A DNA stretch of 13,140 nucleotides from Actinomycetes bacterium (GTDB lineage Bacteria > Actinomycetota > Acidimicrobiia > Acidimicrobiales > Ilumatobacteraceae): assembly GCA_023417265.1 (NCBI GenBank), contig JAEZFY010000101.1, positions 1-13,140 on the forward strand. Reading direction: 5' to 3'. The notes beneath the pieces were generated by a model. It saw only the letters and a program-made list of their open reading frames with translations, had not been told where the DNA came from and did no database searches. The position numbers and the translations under genes are program-made. Shown here in pieces: positions 1-7,169 of the stretch; the stretch's first letter is position 1; each line of letters opens with the position of its first letter.

Positions 1-1
1 C

Positions 2-67
2 AGCGGCCGCGAGCAGCTCGGCGTCGGCTTCGGAGCGCACGCCACCTCCGGTCTGCAGCTTGGCCCA
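2..67 (-). pseudogene. hisA: Inverted fragment of HisA N-terminal half (chimeric left end)
   Basis: Read on the minus strand from base 61 down to base 2, this stretch encodes KLQTGGGVRSEADAELLAAA. That matches the first phosphate-binding loop of the HisA/PriA barrel (usually V-Q-x-GGG-x-R-s-x-x-x-A) and the helix after it. The frame stays open and HisA-like further right, perhaps to about base 88, but the match there is weaker. The following plus-strand sequence is the C-terminal half of HisA, so two parts of one gene lie in opposite orientation. The plus-strand translation of bases 2-61 does not resemble HisA: the expected catalytic Asp (in V-G-x-D-x-R) is absent. I infer a join artefact rather than a functional gene. 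The exact breakpoint, somewhere around 60-90, cannot be fixed by eye. Confidence 0.75.
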
Positions 68-403
68 GCCCGCCAGCGCAGCGGCGAGGTGGCCGTGCAC
101 GGCTGGACGACCTCGAGCGGGCTCCAGCTCGCCGACGCGCTCGACCGCTTCCCGGCAGCCGACGCGTTCGTCATCACCGACATCGCCCGCGACGGGCGCC
201 TCGCCGGCCCCGACCTCGAGGGCTTGGCCGTCGCCCGGGCCGCCACCACCACGCAGCTGATCGCCAGCGGCGGCGTCGCCACGCTCGCCGACATCCAGGC
301 GCTGGCGGCGCTCGGCGTCGACGGGGTGATCACCGGCAAGGCGATCTACGAGCGTCGCTTCACGGTGACCGACGCAGTGGCCGTGCTGGCGGGAGCCGCC
401 TGA
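68..403 (+). CDS. hisA: HisA/PriA: phosphoribosyl-formimino-AICAR-phosphate isomerase, C-terminal part
   Basis: This is the C-terminal half of a (beta-alpha)8 barrel. HisA converts ProFAR to PRFAR in histidine synthesis; in actinobacteria lacking trpF the PriA form also does the TrpF reaction. Clear landmarks are VAVHGWTTSSG, the second catalytic Asp in VITDIARDG, the GPDLE loop, the second phosphate-binding motif IASGGVATL and the closing GVITGKAIYE. The reading frame is open to the left edge, but bases 2-61 encode HisA in the opposite direction, so the true upstream half is missing. The coordinate given is the approximate join, not a start codon; GTG at 89 is internal to the family alignment. 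The stop TGA at 401-403 overlaps the hisF ATG by one base, so the two genes are translationally coupled. HisA versus PriA cannot be settled without the N-terminal half. Confidence 0.9.
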   Translation, partial: ARQRSGEVAVHGWTTSSGLQLADALDRFPAADAFVITDIARDGRLAGPDLEGLAVARAATTTQLIASGGVATLADIQALAALGVDGVITGKAIYERRFTVTDAVAVLAGAA

Positions 404-1164
404 TGCGCGTCGCCCGTGTGATCCCGTGCCTCGACGTTACCGGCGGGCGCGTCGTCAAAGGCACCAACTTCGTCGAGTTGCGCGACGCCGGCGACCCGGT
501 CGAGTTGGCCGCCCGTTACGACGCCGAAGGCGCCGACGAGCTGGTCTTCCTCGACATCACCGCCAGCTCCGACGCCCGCGACACCACCGTCGACATGGTG
601 TACCGGGTCGCCGAACAGGTGTACATCCCCTTCACTGTCGGTGGCGGGATCCGCACGCTCGAGGACGCCCGTCGGATGTTGCGGGCCGGCGCCGACAAGG
701 TCAGCGTCAACACCGCCGCCGTGCAACGGCCTGGGTTGCTGACCGAGATCGCCGGCGAGTTCGGGAGCCAGTGTGTCACCTGCGCGATCGACGCCAAGCG
801 CGTCGCTGACGGTGGCGGCCACGAGGTGTACCTGCACGGTGGGCGCACGCCCACCGGTATCGACGCCGTGGCTTGGGCGGCCCAGGCAGCTGCGCTCGGT
901 GCCGGCGAGATCCTGCTGACGTCGATGGATCGCGACGGCACGAAGCTCGGGTTCGATCTCGAGTTGACGCGGTCGATCAGCGACGCCGTCGGCGTACCGC
1001 TGATCGCCAGCGGTGGTGTCGGCACGCTCGAGCATCTCGTCGACGGCGTCGTCGACGGCCACGCCGACGCCGTCCTCGCGGCGTCGATCTTCCACTTCCG
1101 CGAGCACACCGTCGGCGACGCCAAAGCCGCCCTCGCCGCCGCCGGCGTCACCGTCCGCCCCTGA
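403..1164 (+). CDS. hisF: HisF: imidazole glycerol phosphate synthase, cyclase subunit
   Basis: HisF takes ammonia from the HisH glutaminase and converts PRFAR to imidazole glycerol phosphate and AICAR in the cytoplasm, the branch point between histidine and purine synthesis. The 253-residue product has the normal family length and is a complete (beta-alpha)8 barrel. Both catalytic aspartates are at their canonical numbers: Asp11 in VIPCLDV and Asp130 in TCAIDAKR. Phosphate-binding loops are the GGG at 80-82 and IASGGVGT at 201-208; TSMDRDGTK near 173-181 is also typical. The ATG at 403 overlaps the hisA stop (TGATG), which fixes the start and implies coupling. HisH is not in the window, so it must be encoded elsewhere, possibly left of hisA. 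I see nothing unusual in this gene. Confidence 0.97.
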   Translation: MRVARVIPCLDVTGGRVVKGTNFVELRDAGDPVELAARYDAEGADELVFLDITASSDARDTTVDMVYRVAEQVYIPFTVGGGIRTLEDARRMLRAGADKVSVNTAAVQRPGLLTEIAGEFGSQCVTCAIDAKRVADGGGHEVYLHGGRTPTGIDAVAWAAQAAALGAGEILLTSMDRDGTKLGFDLELTRSISDAVGVPLIASGGVGTLEHLVDGVVDGHADAVLAASIFHFREHTVGDAKAALAAAGVTVRP

Positions 1165-1206
1165 GGTCGGCGCGCCTTCGTCGGTGAGCCACGCGGGGCG
1201 ATCCGT

Positions 1207-1212
1207 TACGGT
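1207..1212 (+). promoter_or_regulatory. -10-like box TACGGT before the crotonase gene
   Basis: TACGGT fits the actinobacterial -10 consensus TANNNT and ends 7 bases before the ATG at 1220, so transcription would begin at or next to the start codon. GGTGA at 1210-1214 could instead act as a weak Shine-Dalgarno sequence. No clear -35 box is visible. Confidence 0.5.
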
Positions 1213-1219
1213 GACGGGC

Positions 1220-1918
1220 ATGGCTGTCACGACGGAACGCCGGGGTACGGTGCTGCTGATCACCCTCGACGACGGGCGCGCCAACGCCCTCACGGCGGCG
1301 ACGTTCGCGGCGGTCACCGAGGCGATTCGCGAGGCGGAAGCCGACGACTCGGTCGAGGCCGCCGTCGTCGCCGGCCGCGAGGGCCGCTTCTCGGGCGGCT
1401 TCGATCTCGGCGTGATGCGCGGCGACGACCGCGACGCGATCGCCAACCTCGCCGCCGACGGGGCGATGCTCGTGCACACCCTGTACGGGTCGCAGGTCCC
1501 CGTGGTCGCCGCCTGCACCGGCCACGCGATCGCGATGGGGGCGATGGTGCTGCTCGGCTGCGACCTGCGGATCGGCGCCGCCGGCGACTTCAAGTTGGGG
1601 ATGACCGAGCATGCGATCGGCATGAGCCTCCCGGCGTGGGCGCTGACGATTCTCACCGAGCGGCTCGACCGGACGATGCTGCAGCGCTCGCTGATGAACG
1701 CCGAGGTGTACGACCCAGAGTCGGCGGTCGCCGCCGGCTACCTCGATCGGGTCGTGCCGCCCGGCGACGTCGTCGACGCCGCCGTCGCTGCGGCCACCGA
1801 GCTCGGCGAGCAGCTCGACGCCCGCGCCCGGGCCGGGACGCTCAAGCTGCTGCGCGGCCCGATGCTCGACCAGCTCGCCGCCCACGCCGCCGCGTTCCGC
1901 GACGGCGGCACGCTGTAG
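1220..1918 (+). CDS. Crotonase / enoyl-CoA hydratase-isomerase family protein
   Basis: A 232-residue crotonase-fold protein, slightly shorter than the usual ~255-265. Family members act on acyl-CoA thioesters (hydration, isomerisation and other reactions), usually as trimers or hexamers in the cytoplasm. The N-terminal strand VLLITLDDGRANALT, the first oxyanion-hole segment GRFSGGFDL (55-63) and the second, GHAIAMGAMVLLGCDLRI (101-118), are all clear. Glu130 in TEHAIGM sits where the first catalytic Glu of hydratases lies. The second catalytic Glu seems to be replaced by Gln near 155 (MLQRSL), so classical hydratase activity is doubtful. I chose the ATG at 1220 because the protein begins the family alignment there and a -10-like box ends 7 bases upstream; the open frame extends further left only through antisense-like sequence over hisF. 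The substrate cannot be named. Confidence 0.88.
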   Translation: MAVTTERRGTVLLITLDDGRANALTAATFAAVTEAIREAEADDSVEAAVVAGREGRFSGGFDLGVMRGDDRDAIANLAADGAMLVHTLYGSQVPVVAACTGHAIAMGAMVLLGCDLRIGAAGDFKLGMTEHAIGMSLPAWALTILTERLDRTMLQRSLMNAEVYDPESAVAAGYLDRVVPPGDVVDAAVAAATELGEQLDARARAGTLKLLRGPMLDQLAAHAAAFRDGGTL

Positions 1919-1930
1919 GGCCCCCGCCGG

Positions 1931-1936
1931 TAGGGT
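1931..1936 (+). promoter_or_regulatory. -10-like box TAGGGT before the aldo/keto reductase gene
   Basis: TAGGGT ends 7 bases before the ATG at 1944, the leaderless spacing. It lies in the loop of a small inverted repeat, GCCGG (1926-1930) and CCGGC (1939-1943). The 25-base gap after the crotonase stop holds nothing else I recognise. Confidence 0.5.
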
Positions 1937-1943
1937 CGCCGGC

Positions 1944-2930
1944 ATGGCGATCCCCGACGAGAAGATGGAATATCGGCGTCTCGGCGCCACCGGTGTGAAG
2001 ACCAGCGTGCTCAGCTTCGGGAGCTGGGTGACGTTCGGGAACCAGATGAACACCGACCTGGCGTTGGAGTGCATGCAGGCCGCCCACGATGCAGGCTGCA
2101 ACTTCTTCGACAACGCCGAGAGCTACGCCCAGGGCAAGTCCGAATCGGTGATGGGCGAGGCGCTCCGCCAGCTCGACTGGCCGCGCTGGTCGTACCTGAT
2201 CACCACCAAGCTGTTCTGGGGTATCCGCGGCAACGTGCCGAACATGCAGAACACGCTCAACCGGAAGTACCTGCTGCAGGCCATCGACGGCTCGCTCGAG
2301 CGGTTCGGGCTCGATTTCGTCGACGTCGTGTACTGCCACCGGGCCGACCCCGACACCCCGATCGAGGAGACGGTGTGGGCGATGAGCGACATCGTTGCCT
2401 CCGGCAAGGCGCTCTACTGGGGCACCAGCGAATGGACCGCCGACGAGATCCGCACGGCGATCGACATCGCCGACAAGTACGGGCTGCGCAAGCCGGTCAC
2501 CGAGCAGTCGCAGTACAACCTGCTCGAACGCCAGCACGTCGAGGTCGACTACGCCCGCCTGTACGCCGACACGGGCTACGGCAACACGATCTGGAGCCCG
2601 CTCGCCTCGGGCCTGCTCACCGGCAAGTACCGCGACGGCATTCCCGAAGGGTCGCGGGGTGCGCTGACGAGCATGCCGTGGCTCACGCCGCGGTTCACCG
2701 ACGCCGAGAACCTGGCCCGCGTCGAGCGCCTGCGCCCGATCGCCGACCGGCTCGGCTGCACGCTCGCCCAGCTGTCGATCGCGTGGGCCACGCTGCACCC
2801 GATGGTGTCGACCGTGATCACCGGGGCCAGCCGGCCCGAGCAGGTCACCGAGAATTTTGCGGCGATCGACGTCGTGCCGTTGCTCACGAGCGACGTGCGC
2901 GCCGAGATCGACGCGGCCCTCAGCGCCTGA
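1944..2930 (+). CDS. Aldo/keto reductase, Kv-channel beta-subunit-like (AKR6-type)
   Basis: A full-length 328-residue aldo/keto reductase, a cytosolic NADPH-dependent TIM-barrel enzyme that reduces aldehydes and ketones. The catalytic tetrad is complete: Asp56 and Tyr61 in FDNAESYAQGKSE, Lys89 in ITTKLFWG, and His132 in VVYCHRAD. The opening MEYRRLGATGVKTSVLSFG, the segment ALYWGTSEW (156-164), the EQSQYNLLER stretch (187-196) and SPLASGLLTGKY (218-229) resemble the voltage-gated potassium channel beta-subunit group (AKR6), which in bacteria are free-standing reductases. No channel gene lies nearby. GASRPEQVTEN (294-304) is the usual cofactor-binding C-terminal motif. The start at 1944 is supported by the family alignment and by the -10-like box just upstream. 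The physiological substrate is unknown. Confidence 0.93.
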   Translation: MAIPDEKMEYRRLGATGVKTSVLSFGSWVTFGNQMNTDLALECMQAAHDAGCNFFDNAESYAQGKSESVMGEALRQLDWPRWSYLITTKLFWGIRGNVPNMQNTLNRKYLLQAIDGSLERFGLDFVDVVYCHRADPDTPIEETVWAMSDIVASGKALYWGTSEWTADEIRTAIDIADKYGLRKPVTEQSQYNLLERQHVEVDYARLYADTGYGNTIWSPLASGLLTGKYRDGIPEGSRGALTSMPWLTPRFTDAENLARVERLRPIADRLGCTLAQLSIAWATLHPMVSTVITGASRPEQVTENFAAIDVVPLLTSDVRAEIDAALSA

Positions 2931-2954
2931 CGCCGGCGCCGCGAAACCGCAGCG

Positions 2955-2978
2955 GTCGCAGTCGGTGACGGCTGCGAC
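2955..2978. promoter_or_regulatory. 7-bp inverted repeat upstream of the ABC exporter genes
   Basis: GTCGCAG (2955-2961) and CTGCGAC (2972-2978) are perfect inverted copies around a 10-base spacer. The right arm overlaps the presumed -10 region of the exporter gene. It may be an operator for a repressor or a hairpin ending the reductase transcript; the short T run that follows (TTT, 2981-2983) is weak for an intrinsic terminator. Confidence 0.35.
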
Positions 2979-2981
2979 ACT
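2976..2981 (+). promoter_or_regulatory. Weak -10-like box GACACT before the ABC exporter genes
   Basis: GACACT keeps the A at position 2 and T at position 6 of the -10 consensus but has G instead of T first. It ends 6 bases before the ATG at 2988. No Shine-Dalgarno sequence is present, and the overlapping inverted repeat could let a repressor block it. Confidence 0.35.
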
Positions 2982-2987
2982 TTGCTG

Positions 2988-4751
2988 ATGCCCGCTGCAC
3001 CGGCGAGTCGGCTGCGCGCCCTGATCGCCCTCACCCGGCGCTCCGCCGGGCGCTGGGTCGCGCTCGCCGTGCTCGTCGCCGCGGCCTCGGCGTGCACGCT
3101 CGGCGGGCCACTCGTCGTCCGTGAGCTGATCGACCGCGTCAGCAACGGCGCGGGCGTCGGCGACGTGCGCGTGCTCGCCCTGGCGTTCCTCGGCATCGTC
3201 GTTGCCGGGCAGCTGCTCGAGGTGCTCGTCGTGTGGTGGGCGACCGCCACCGCGTGGAGCGTCACCAACCGGCTACGGGTCGAGTTGACGGGGCACGTGC
3301 TGGGGCTCGACCACGAGTTCCATCGCACGCACACGCCGGGTGAGCTGATCAGCCGGGTCGACGGCGACGTGACGTCGGTCAGCGACTTCCTCGGCAAGGT
3401 GCTCCCCAAAGTCGCCGGCTCGCTGCTGCTCGTGCTCGGGATCATCGCCGCGTTGACGGTGGTCGACTGGCGGCTCGGCGTGGCGATGCTCGCGTACTTC
3501 GCCCTGGCCGTCGCGGCGGTGGCGTTGTCGCGGCACCGCTCGGTCAACGAGTCGGCCGACGAGATGAGCGCACTCGGCCGCCTGTACGGCGGTATCGAGG
3601 AGCGCCTCAACGCCGCCGAGGACCTACGCGCCAACGGCGCCGGGCAGCACGCGATGTGGCGATTCGTCGAGGAGGCTGCCGACTTCATGCGCCACAGCCT
3701 GCGCCGGGCGATGGCCTTCATGGGGATGTGGTGGGCGGTTCAAGCTGCAGTCGTACTCGGCATGGCGGGCGCGATCGCCGGTGGGGCGTGGTTGGTCGAA
3801 CGCGGCGCGATCAGCATCGGCACCGCGTTCTTGCTGTTCCAGTACGTGCTCCTGATCGGCCGGCCCCTCGACGAGATGGTGGAAGAGCTGCAGACGGTGC
3901 AGAAGGCCAACGGGGCGATGATCCGGGTGGCCGAGCTGCTCGACATCCGCCCGACGATCGTCGACGCTGGCACGCGTTCGCCGGCTCCCGGGCCGTTGTC
4001 CGTGACGTGCTCGGGCGTTGCCTTCGCCTACGACGCCGGGACCGTGCTGCACGACATCGATGTGTCGATCGGCGCCGCCCGCACCGTCGGCGTCGTCGGT
4101 CGCACCGGCAGCGGCAAGACGACGTTCACCCGGCTGGTCCTCCGGCTGGTCGAGCCGACGGCCGGCACGCTCAGCCTCGGCGGTGTACCGATCGCAGAGA
4201 TCCCGCTCGCCGAGCTGCGCCGACGGGTCGCGCTGGTGCCGCAAGAAGTGGAGCTGCTCGCCGGGACGGTACGCGACAACATCACCCTGTTCGACGCCGT
4301 GCCGAGTGATGCCGACGTCGAGCAGGCCCTGCGGGCGGCCGGGCTCGACGCGCTCGCCGACGGTGGGATCGACCGCCCGCTCGGCCCGGGTGGTGCCGGG
4401 CTCTCGGCGGGCGAGGCGCAGCTCGTGTCGCTGGCGCGGGTCTGGCTACGGCAACCCGACCTGGTGGTCCTCGACGAGGCGACCGCCCGGGTCGACCCGG
4501 AAACCGAGCAGCGGCTGGCCGAGGCGGTGCGCCGGCTACTGCGCGGGCGCACCGCGCTGGTGATCGCCCACCGCCTGTCGACGCTCGACGCGGTCGACGA
4601 CGTGATCGTGTTCAGCGCCGGGCGGATCGTCGAGTTCGGGCCGCGCGACGCACTCGCCGGCGACCCGGCGAGTCGCTTCCACCGCCTGCTTGCCCTGAGC
4701 GGGGCGAGCGGCGCGGCGACGCTCGACGAGCTCACCGAGGTGCCGGTGTGA
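2988..4751 (+). CDS. ABC exporter half-transporter A (membrane domain plus ATPase with catalytic Glu)
   Basis: A 587-residue type IV (exporter) half-transporter. Residues ~1-310 form the membrane domain, with hydrophobic segments near 22-45, 62-85, 142-180 and 250-292; residues ~335-570 form the nucleotide-binding domain. Walker A is GRTGSGKT (371-378), the Q-loop Gln is 419, Walker B LVVLDE gives catalytic Glu497, and the H-loop is IAHR with His528. The signature motif is altered to LSAGE (472-476) instead of LSGGQ. The next gene carries the complementary defect, so the two should form a heterodimer with one active and one degenerate ATP site, as in LmrCD or TM287/288. I chose ATG 2988 over TTG 2982 because of the upstream -10-like box. 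The stop overlaps the next start by four bases (GTGA). Substrate unknown; multidrug, lipid or peptide export are all possible. Confidence 0.93.
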   Translation: MPAAPASRLRALIALTRRSAGRWVALAVLVAAASACTLGGPLVVRELIDRVSNGAGVGDVRVLALAFLGIVVAGQLLEVLVVWWATATAWSVTNRLRVELTGHVLGLDHEFHRTHTPGELISRVDGDVTSVSDFLGKVLPKVAGSLLLVLGIIAALTVVDWRLGVAMLAYFALAVAAVALSRHRSVNESADEMSALGRLYGGIEERLNAAEDLRANGAGQHAMWRFVEEAADFMRHSLRRAMAFMGMWWAVQAAVVLGMAGAIAGGAWLVERGAISIGTAFLLFQYVLLIGRPLDEMVEELQTVQKANGAMIRVAELLDIRPTIVDAGTRSPAPGPLSVTCSGVAFAYDAGTVLHDIDVSIGAARTVGVVGRTGSGKTTFTRLVLRLVEPTAGTLSLGGVPIAEIPLAELRRRVALVPQEVELLAGTVRDNITLFDAVPSDADVEQALRAAGLDALADGGIDRPLGPGGAGLSAGEAQLVSLARVWLRQPDLVVLDEATARVDPETEQRLAEAVRRLLRGRTALVIAHRLSTLDAVDDVIVFSAGRIVEFGPRDALAGDPASRFHRLLALSGASGAATLDELTEVPV

Positions 4752-6499
4752 ACCCGTTCCGGCTGGCGCTCCGCGTCGCCCACCACCGGCCGCGGCTGTT
4801 CTGGGGGGCGTGGGCGCTGTGGTGCCTGTTCTTCTCGCTGCCGGCCCTCAGCGGGTGGGTGCTCAGCCGGGCGTTCGCCGCGCTCGATGCCGGCCACACG
4901 GGCAAGGTCTACGTGTGGGTACTGGTCACGATCGCCGTCGAAGCGTTCCGGATGGCGGTCGTGCACGCCGGCGTCGCTGCGTACCACCGGGTGTGGGTGC
5001 ACCAGCAGGCGTTCCTGCAAGCCAACCTGCTGCACGCCCAGCTGTCGAGCGGCGGTCCGGCAGCCGGGCGACCCGTCGCCTCGGCCGGTGAGGCGATCAC
5101 CCACTTCCGTGACGACGTCAACGACGTCGTCACGTTCGTCGACAACCTCGTCGATGCGTCCGGTGGGCTGGTGTTCTTCTCGATCGCGATGGCGCTCCTG
5201 GGGGCGACCAACCTCGCCGCCGCGGCGGTGCTCGTCGTGCCGTTGGCGTTCGTGGCGATCGTCACGGCCCGGCTCGGCACCACGCTCAAGCGCCTGCGCG
5301 CAGCCGACCGCGAGGCGACCGCTGCGGTCACCGGCCTGATCGGCGACGTGATGTCGTCGGCCACCACTGTCAAGGTCAACCGTGCCGACCGGAACGTACT
5401 CGCCCGCCTGGCGGTGCTCGCCGAGCGGCGCCGTCACACCGCCGTGCGCGACCGCGTGCTCGACGAGGGGATCATGGCGGTGAGCAACGGGTCCACCGAC
5501 GTCGGGCTCGGCCTCGTCCTGCTGGTGGGGGCCGGGGCGCTCGCCCGCGGCACGTTCGGGCTCGGCGACCTGGCCCTGTTCGTGAGCTATCTGGGGTGGC
5601 TCAGCTTCCTGCCGCGGATGGTCGGGCGCGTGCTCGCCAGCGTGCGTCAGTCGAGTGTTGCCCTCGACCGCATGCAGGGGCTCGTCGCCGAGCGCAACCC
5701 GGAGCGCCTGGTCGCTCCTCACGCGTTACCGATCGGCATCCGTGAGCCGCGTGTGCGGCCCCGGCCGGAGCGGGCCGGCCGGGTACCGCTCGCCGAACTG
5801 CAGGTCGAGCACCTGACCGCCCGATTCCCGACCGGCGGGGGGGTCAGCGACGTGTCGTTCACGCTCCGGCGCGGCGAGTTCGTGGTGGTCACCGGGCCGA
5901 TCGGCGCCGGCAAGACGACCTTGCTGCGGGCGCTGCTCGGGCTCGCCTGGCAGACCCGACCGGACGTCGGCGGGCAGGCGGCCGGGACGGTGCGCTGGAA
6001 CGGTGTCGCGGTGGCCGACCGGGCGGCCTTCTTCGTGCCGCCGCAGGCCGCGTTCCTGCCGCAGGTGCCGCAGTTGATCTCCGATTCGCTGGCCGACAAC
6101 GTCGCCTTCGGCGAGGTCGACGACGAGCAGTTGGCGTGGGCGCTCGGCCTGGCCGAGCTGGGTGACGACGTGGCCGGCTTCCCCGAGACGACCAGCACGC
6201 TGATCGGCCCGCGCGGGCTGCGCCTGTCGGGCGGCCAGCGCCAGCGTCTGGCGGCCGCCCGAGCGGTGTACCACCGGCCCGAACTGGTGGTGCTCGACGA
6301 CCTGTCGAGTGCGCTCGACGTCGAGACCGAACTGCGCCTGTGGGAGCACTTCGCGGCGGCCGGGATGACCGTCTTGGCGGTGTCGCACCGCGCCGTCGCC
6401 TTCACCGCCGCGTCGCGCGTGCTCCGCCTCGAGGGCGGGCGCCTCGTCGACGAGCGCCGCGGCTCAGCCGGCGCCGAAGGCGTCGAGCAGCGCGCGTAG
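4748..6499 (+). CDS. ABC exporter half-transporter B (ATPase with degenerate Walker B)
   Basis: A 583-residue partner of the preceding gene, starting at a GTG that overlaps its stop (GTGA), so the subunits are made in coupled amounts. The membrane domain covers ~1-310, with hydrophobic stretches near 20-42, 54-76, 140-174 and 251-290; the ATPase domain begins near 350. Walker A is GPIGAGKT (383-390), the Q-loop Gln is 439, the signature is a perfect LSGGQ (493-497) and the H-loop His is 547. Walker B reads LVVLDD, so Asp518 replaces the catalytic Glu. Its own ATP site, completed by LSAGE of the partner, should hydrolyse poorly, while its LSGGQ completes the partner's active site. The stretch between Walker A and the Q-loop (~398-435) looks longer than usual. 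The 3' end overlaps the convergent lipoprotein gene by 36 bases. Confidence 0.92.
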   Translation: MNPFRLALRVAHHRPRLFWGAWALWCLFFSLPALSGWVLSRAFAALDAGHTGKVYVWVLVTIAVEAFRMAVVHAGVAAYHRVWVHQQAFLQANLLHAQLSSGGPAAGRPVASAGEAITHFRDDVNDVVTFVDNLVDASGGLVFFSIAMALLGATNLAAAAVLVVPLAFVAIVTARLGTTLKRLRAADREATAAVTGLIGDVMSSATTVKVNRADRNVLARLAVLAERRRHTAVRDRVLDEGIMAVSNGSTDVGLGLVLLVGAGALARGTFGLGDLALFVSYLGWLSFLPRMVGRVLASVRQSSVALDRMQGLVAERNPERLVAPHALPIGIREPRVRPRPERAGRVPLAELQVEHLTARFPTGGGVSDVSFTLRRGEFVVVTGPIGAGKTTLLRALLGLAWQTRPDVGGQAAGTVRWNGVAVADRAAFFVPPQAAFLPQVPQLISDSLADNVAFGEVDDEQLAWALGLAELGDDVAGFPETTSTLIGPRGLRLSGGQRQRLAAARAVYHRPELVVLDDLSSALDVETELRLWEHFAAAGMTVLAVSHRAVAFTAASRVLRLEGGRLVDERRGSAGAEGVEQRA

Positions 6500-7123
6500 G
6501 TCGTCGAGGGTCGCCTCGGGGCCGGTGGAGATGACCGCCAGCGTCGGGTAGTCGGCGTCGACCGGCTCGGACAGCTCGATCACGGCAATGTCGAGCGGCC
6601 ACTCGCTGCACGCGTTGGTGCACTCGTAGTACACCTGCTCGCCGAGCGTGGCCGGCCCGAGCACGGTCTCGATCGCCCCACCTGCGGTGGGCGCGGGCGC
6701 GTCAGCCAACGTGCGGTAGTGGCCGTAGGCCCCGTTGCCGGGCTCGGAGTTCTCCGGGTCGCAGCTGGCCGGCCAGGCTTCGATCAACACACCCCCGGCG
6801 AGTTGCCACCAGTACCCGACGCACGACCCGTCACCGACGAAGTCGTCGGTGCCCGAGTCCACCAGTGCGTGCTCGTCGGGCAGGGCCAGCGTGAACGCCA
6901 GCCGGTCGTCGGCGAACTCGATCAGCGTGGCCGGCTCGAGCGCGGTGACACCCGGCGTCGCCATCGGAGAACTCGTGACCGGTGCGCTGATCGGCGCCGT
7001 GACGGGTGCCGCGACCGTGGGCTCGGTCGGGCTGGCCGGCTCGTCGGCGCCACCGCACGCGCCCGCTGCGGCGAGCGCGAGTAGGAGGGTCGGCACGGCG
7101 GGGCGGGGGAGCGGGCGAGCCAC
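6464..7123 (-). CDS. Putative secreted lipoprotein of unknown function
   Basis: A 219-residue protein I do not recognise. The N-terminus has three Arg residues, then a hydrophobic run TLLLALAAAGAC ending at Cys23 followed by GG, which looks like a signal peptidase II lipobox, although Ala rather than Leu stands at -3. A Pro/Thr/Ala-rich linker (~26-63) follows, as is common in exported actinobacterial lipoproteins. The remaining domain is acidic and has four Cys (101, 121, 168, 172) that could form two disulfides outside the membrane. I chose GTG 7123 because it places the signal peptide at the very start and a -10-like box (TACCGT) ends 8 bases upstream; the frame is open further upstream, but that part is antisense to the GroES-like gene. 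The 3' end overlaps the exporter gene by 36 bases, convergently. A role as partner of the exporter is possible but unsupported. Confidence 0.75.
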   Translation of the reverse strand: MARPLPRPAVPTLLLALAAAGACGGADEPASPTEPTVAAPVTAPISAPVTSSPMATPGVTALEPATLIEFADDRLAFTLALPDEHALVDSGTDDFVGDGSCVGYWWQLAGGVLIEAWPASCDPENSEPGNGAYGHYRTLADAPAPTAGGAIETVLGPATLGEQVYYECTNACSEWPLDIAVIELSEPVDADYPTLAVISTGPEATLDDLRALLDAFGAG

Positions 7124-7131
7124 GCCGCCCG

Positions 7132-7137
7132 ACGGTA
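7132..7137 (-). promoter_or_regulatory. -10-like box TACCGT before the lipoprotein gene
   Basis: On the minus strand TACCGT ends 8 bases before the GTG at 7123, and no Shine-Dalgarno sequence separates them. Together with the plus-strand box at 7164-7169 it forms a compact divergent promoter region of 54 bases. Confidence 0.45.
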
Positions 7138-7163
7138 GCCGGGTGGAGGCCAACGCCCCTCGG

Positions 7164-7169
7164 TAGCCT
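7164..7169 (+). promoter_or_regulatory. -10-like box TAGCCT before the GroES-like gene
   Basis: TAGCCT ends 8 bases before the ATG at 7178, with no Shine-Dalgarno sequence. It lies within the second copy of a direct repeat CGGTAGCC (7133-7140 and 7161-7168). Confidence 0.45.

Noticed and set aside
1..61. Plus-strand reading of the left edge as the normal upstream part of hisA
   Set aside because: The translation lacks HisA landmarks and the catalytic Asp, while the minus strand matches HisA strongly.
1013..1219. Upstream extension of the crotonase frame into hisF
   Set aside because: Ser/Pro/Ala-rich shadow of hisF; the family alignment begins at the ATG at 1220.
346..1656. Long open frame on the minus strand across hisF and the crotonase gene
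   Set aside because: Low-complexity Ala/Arg/Pro-rich translation antisense to two well-supported genes; typical of high-GC third-position bias.
1842..2798. Minus-strand open frame of 318 codons across the aldo/keto reductase gene
   Set aside because: Antisense shadow of a complete enzyme with its whole catalytic tetrad; the translation is compositionally odd and has no motif.
4028..5722. Minus-strand open frame of 564 codons over the exporter genes
   Set aside because: It crosses both ABC genes, whose motifs are intact on the plus strand; the His/Arg/Glu/Gln-rich translation looks like a shadow.
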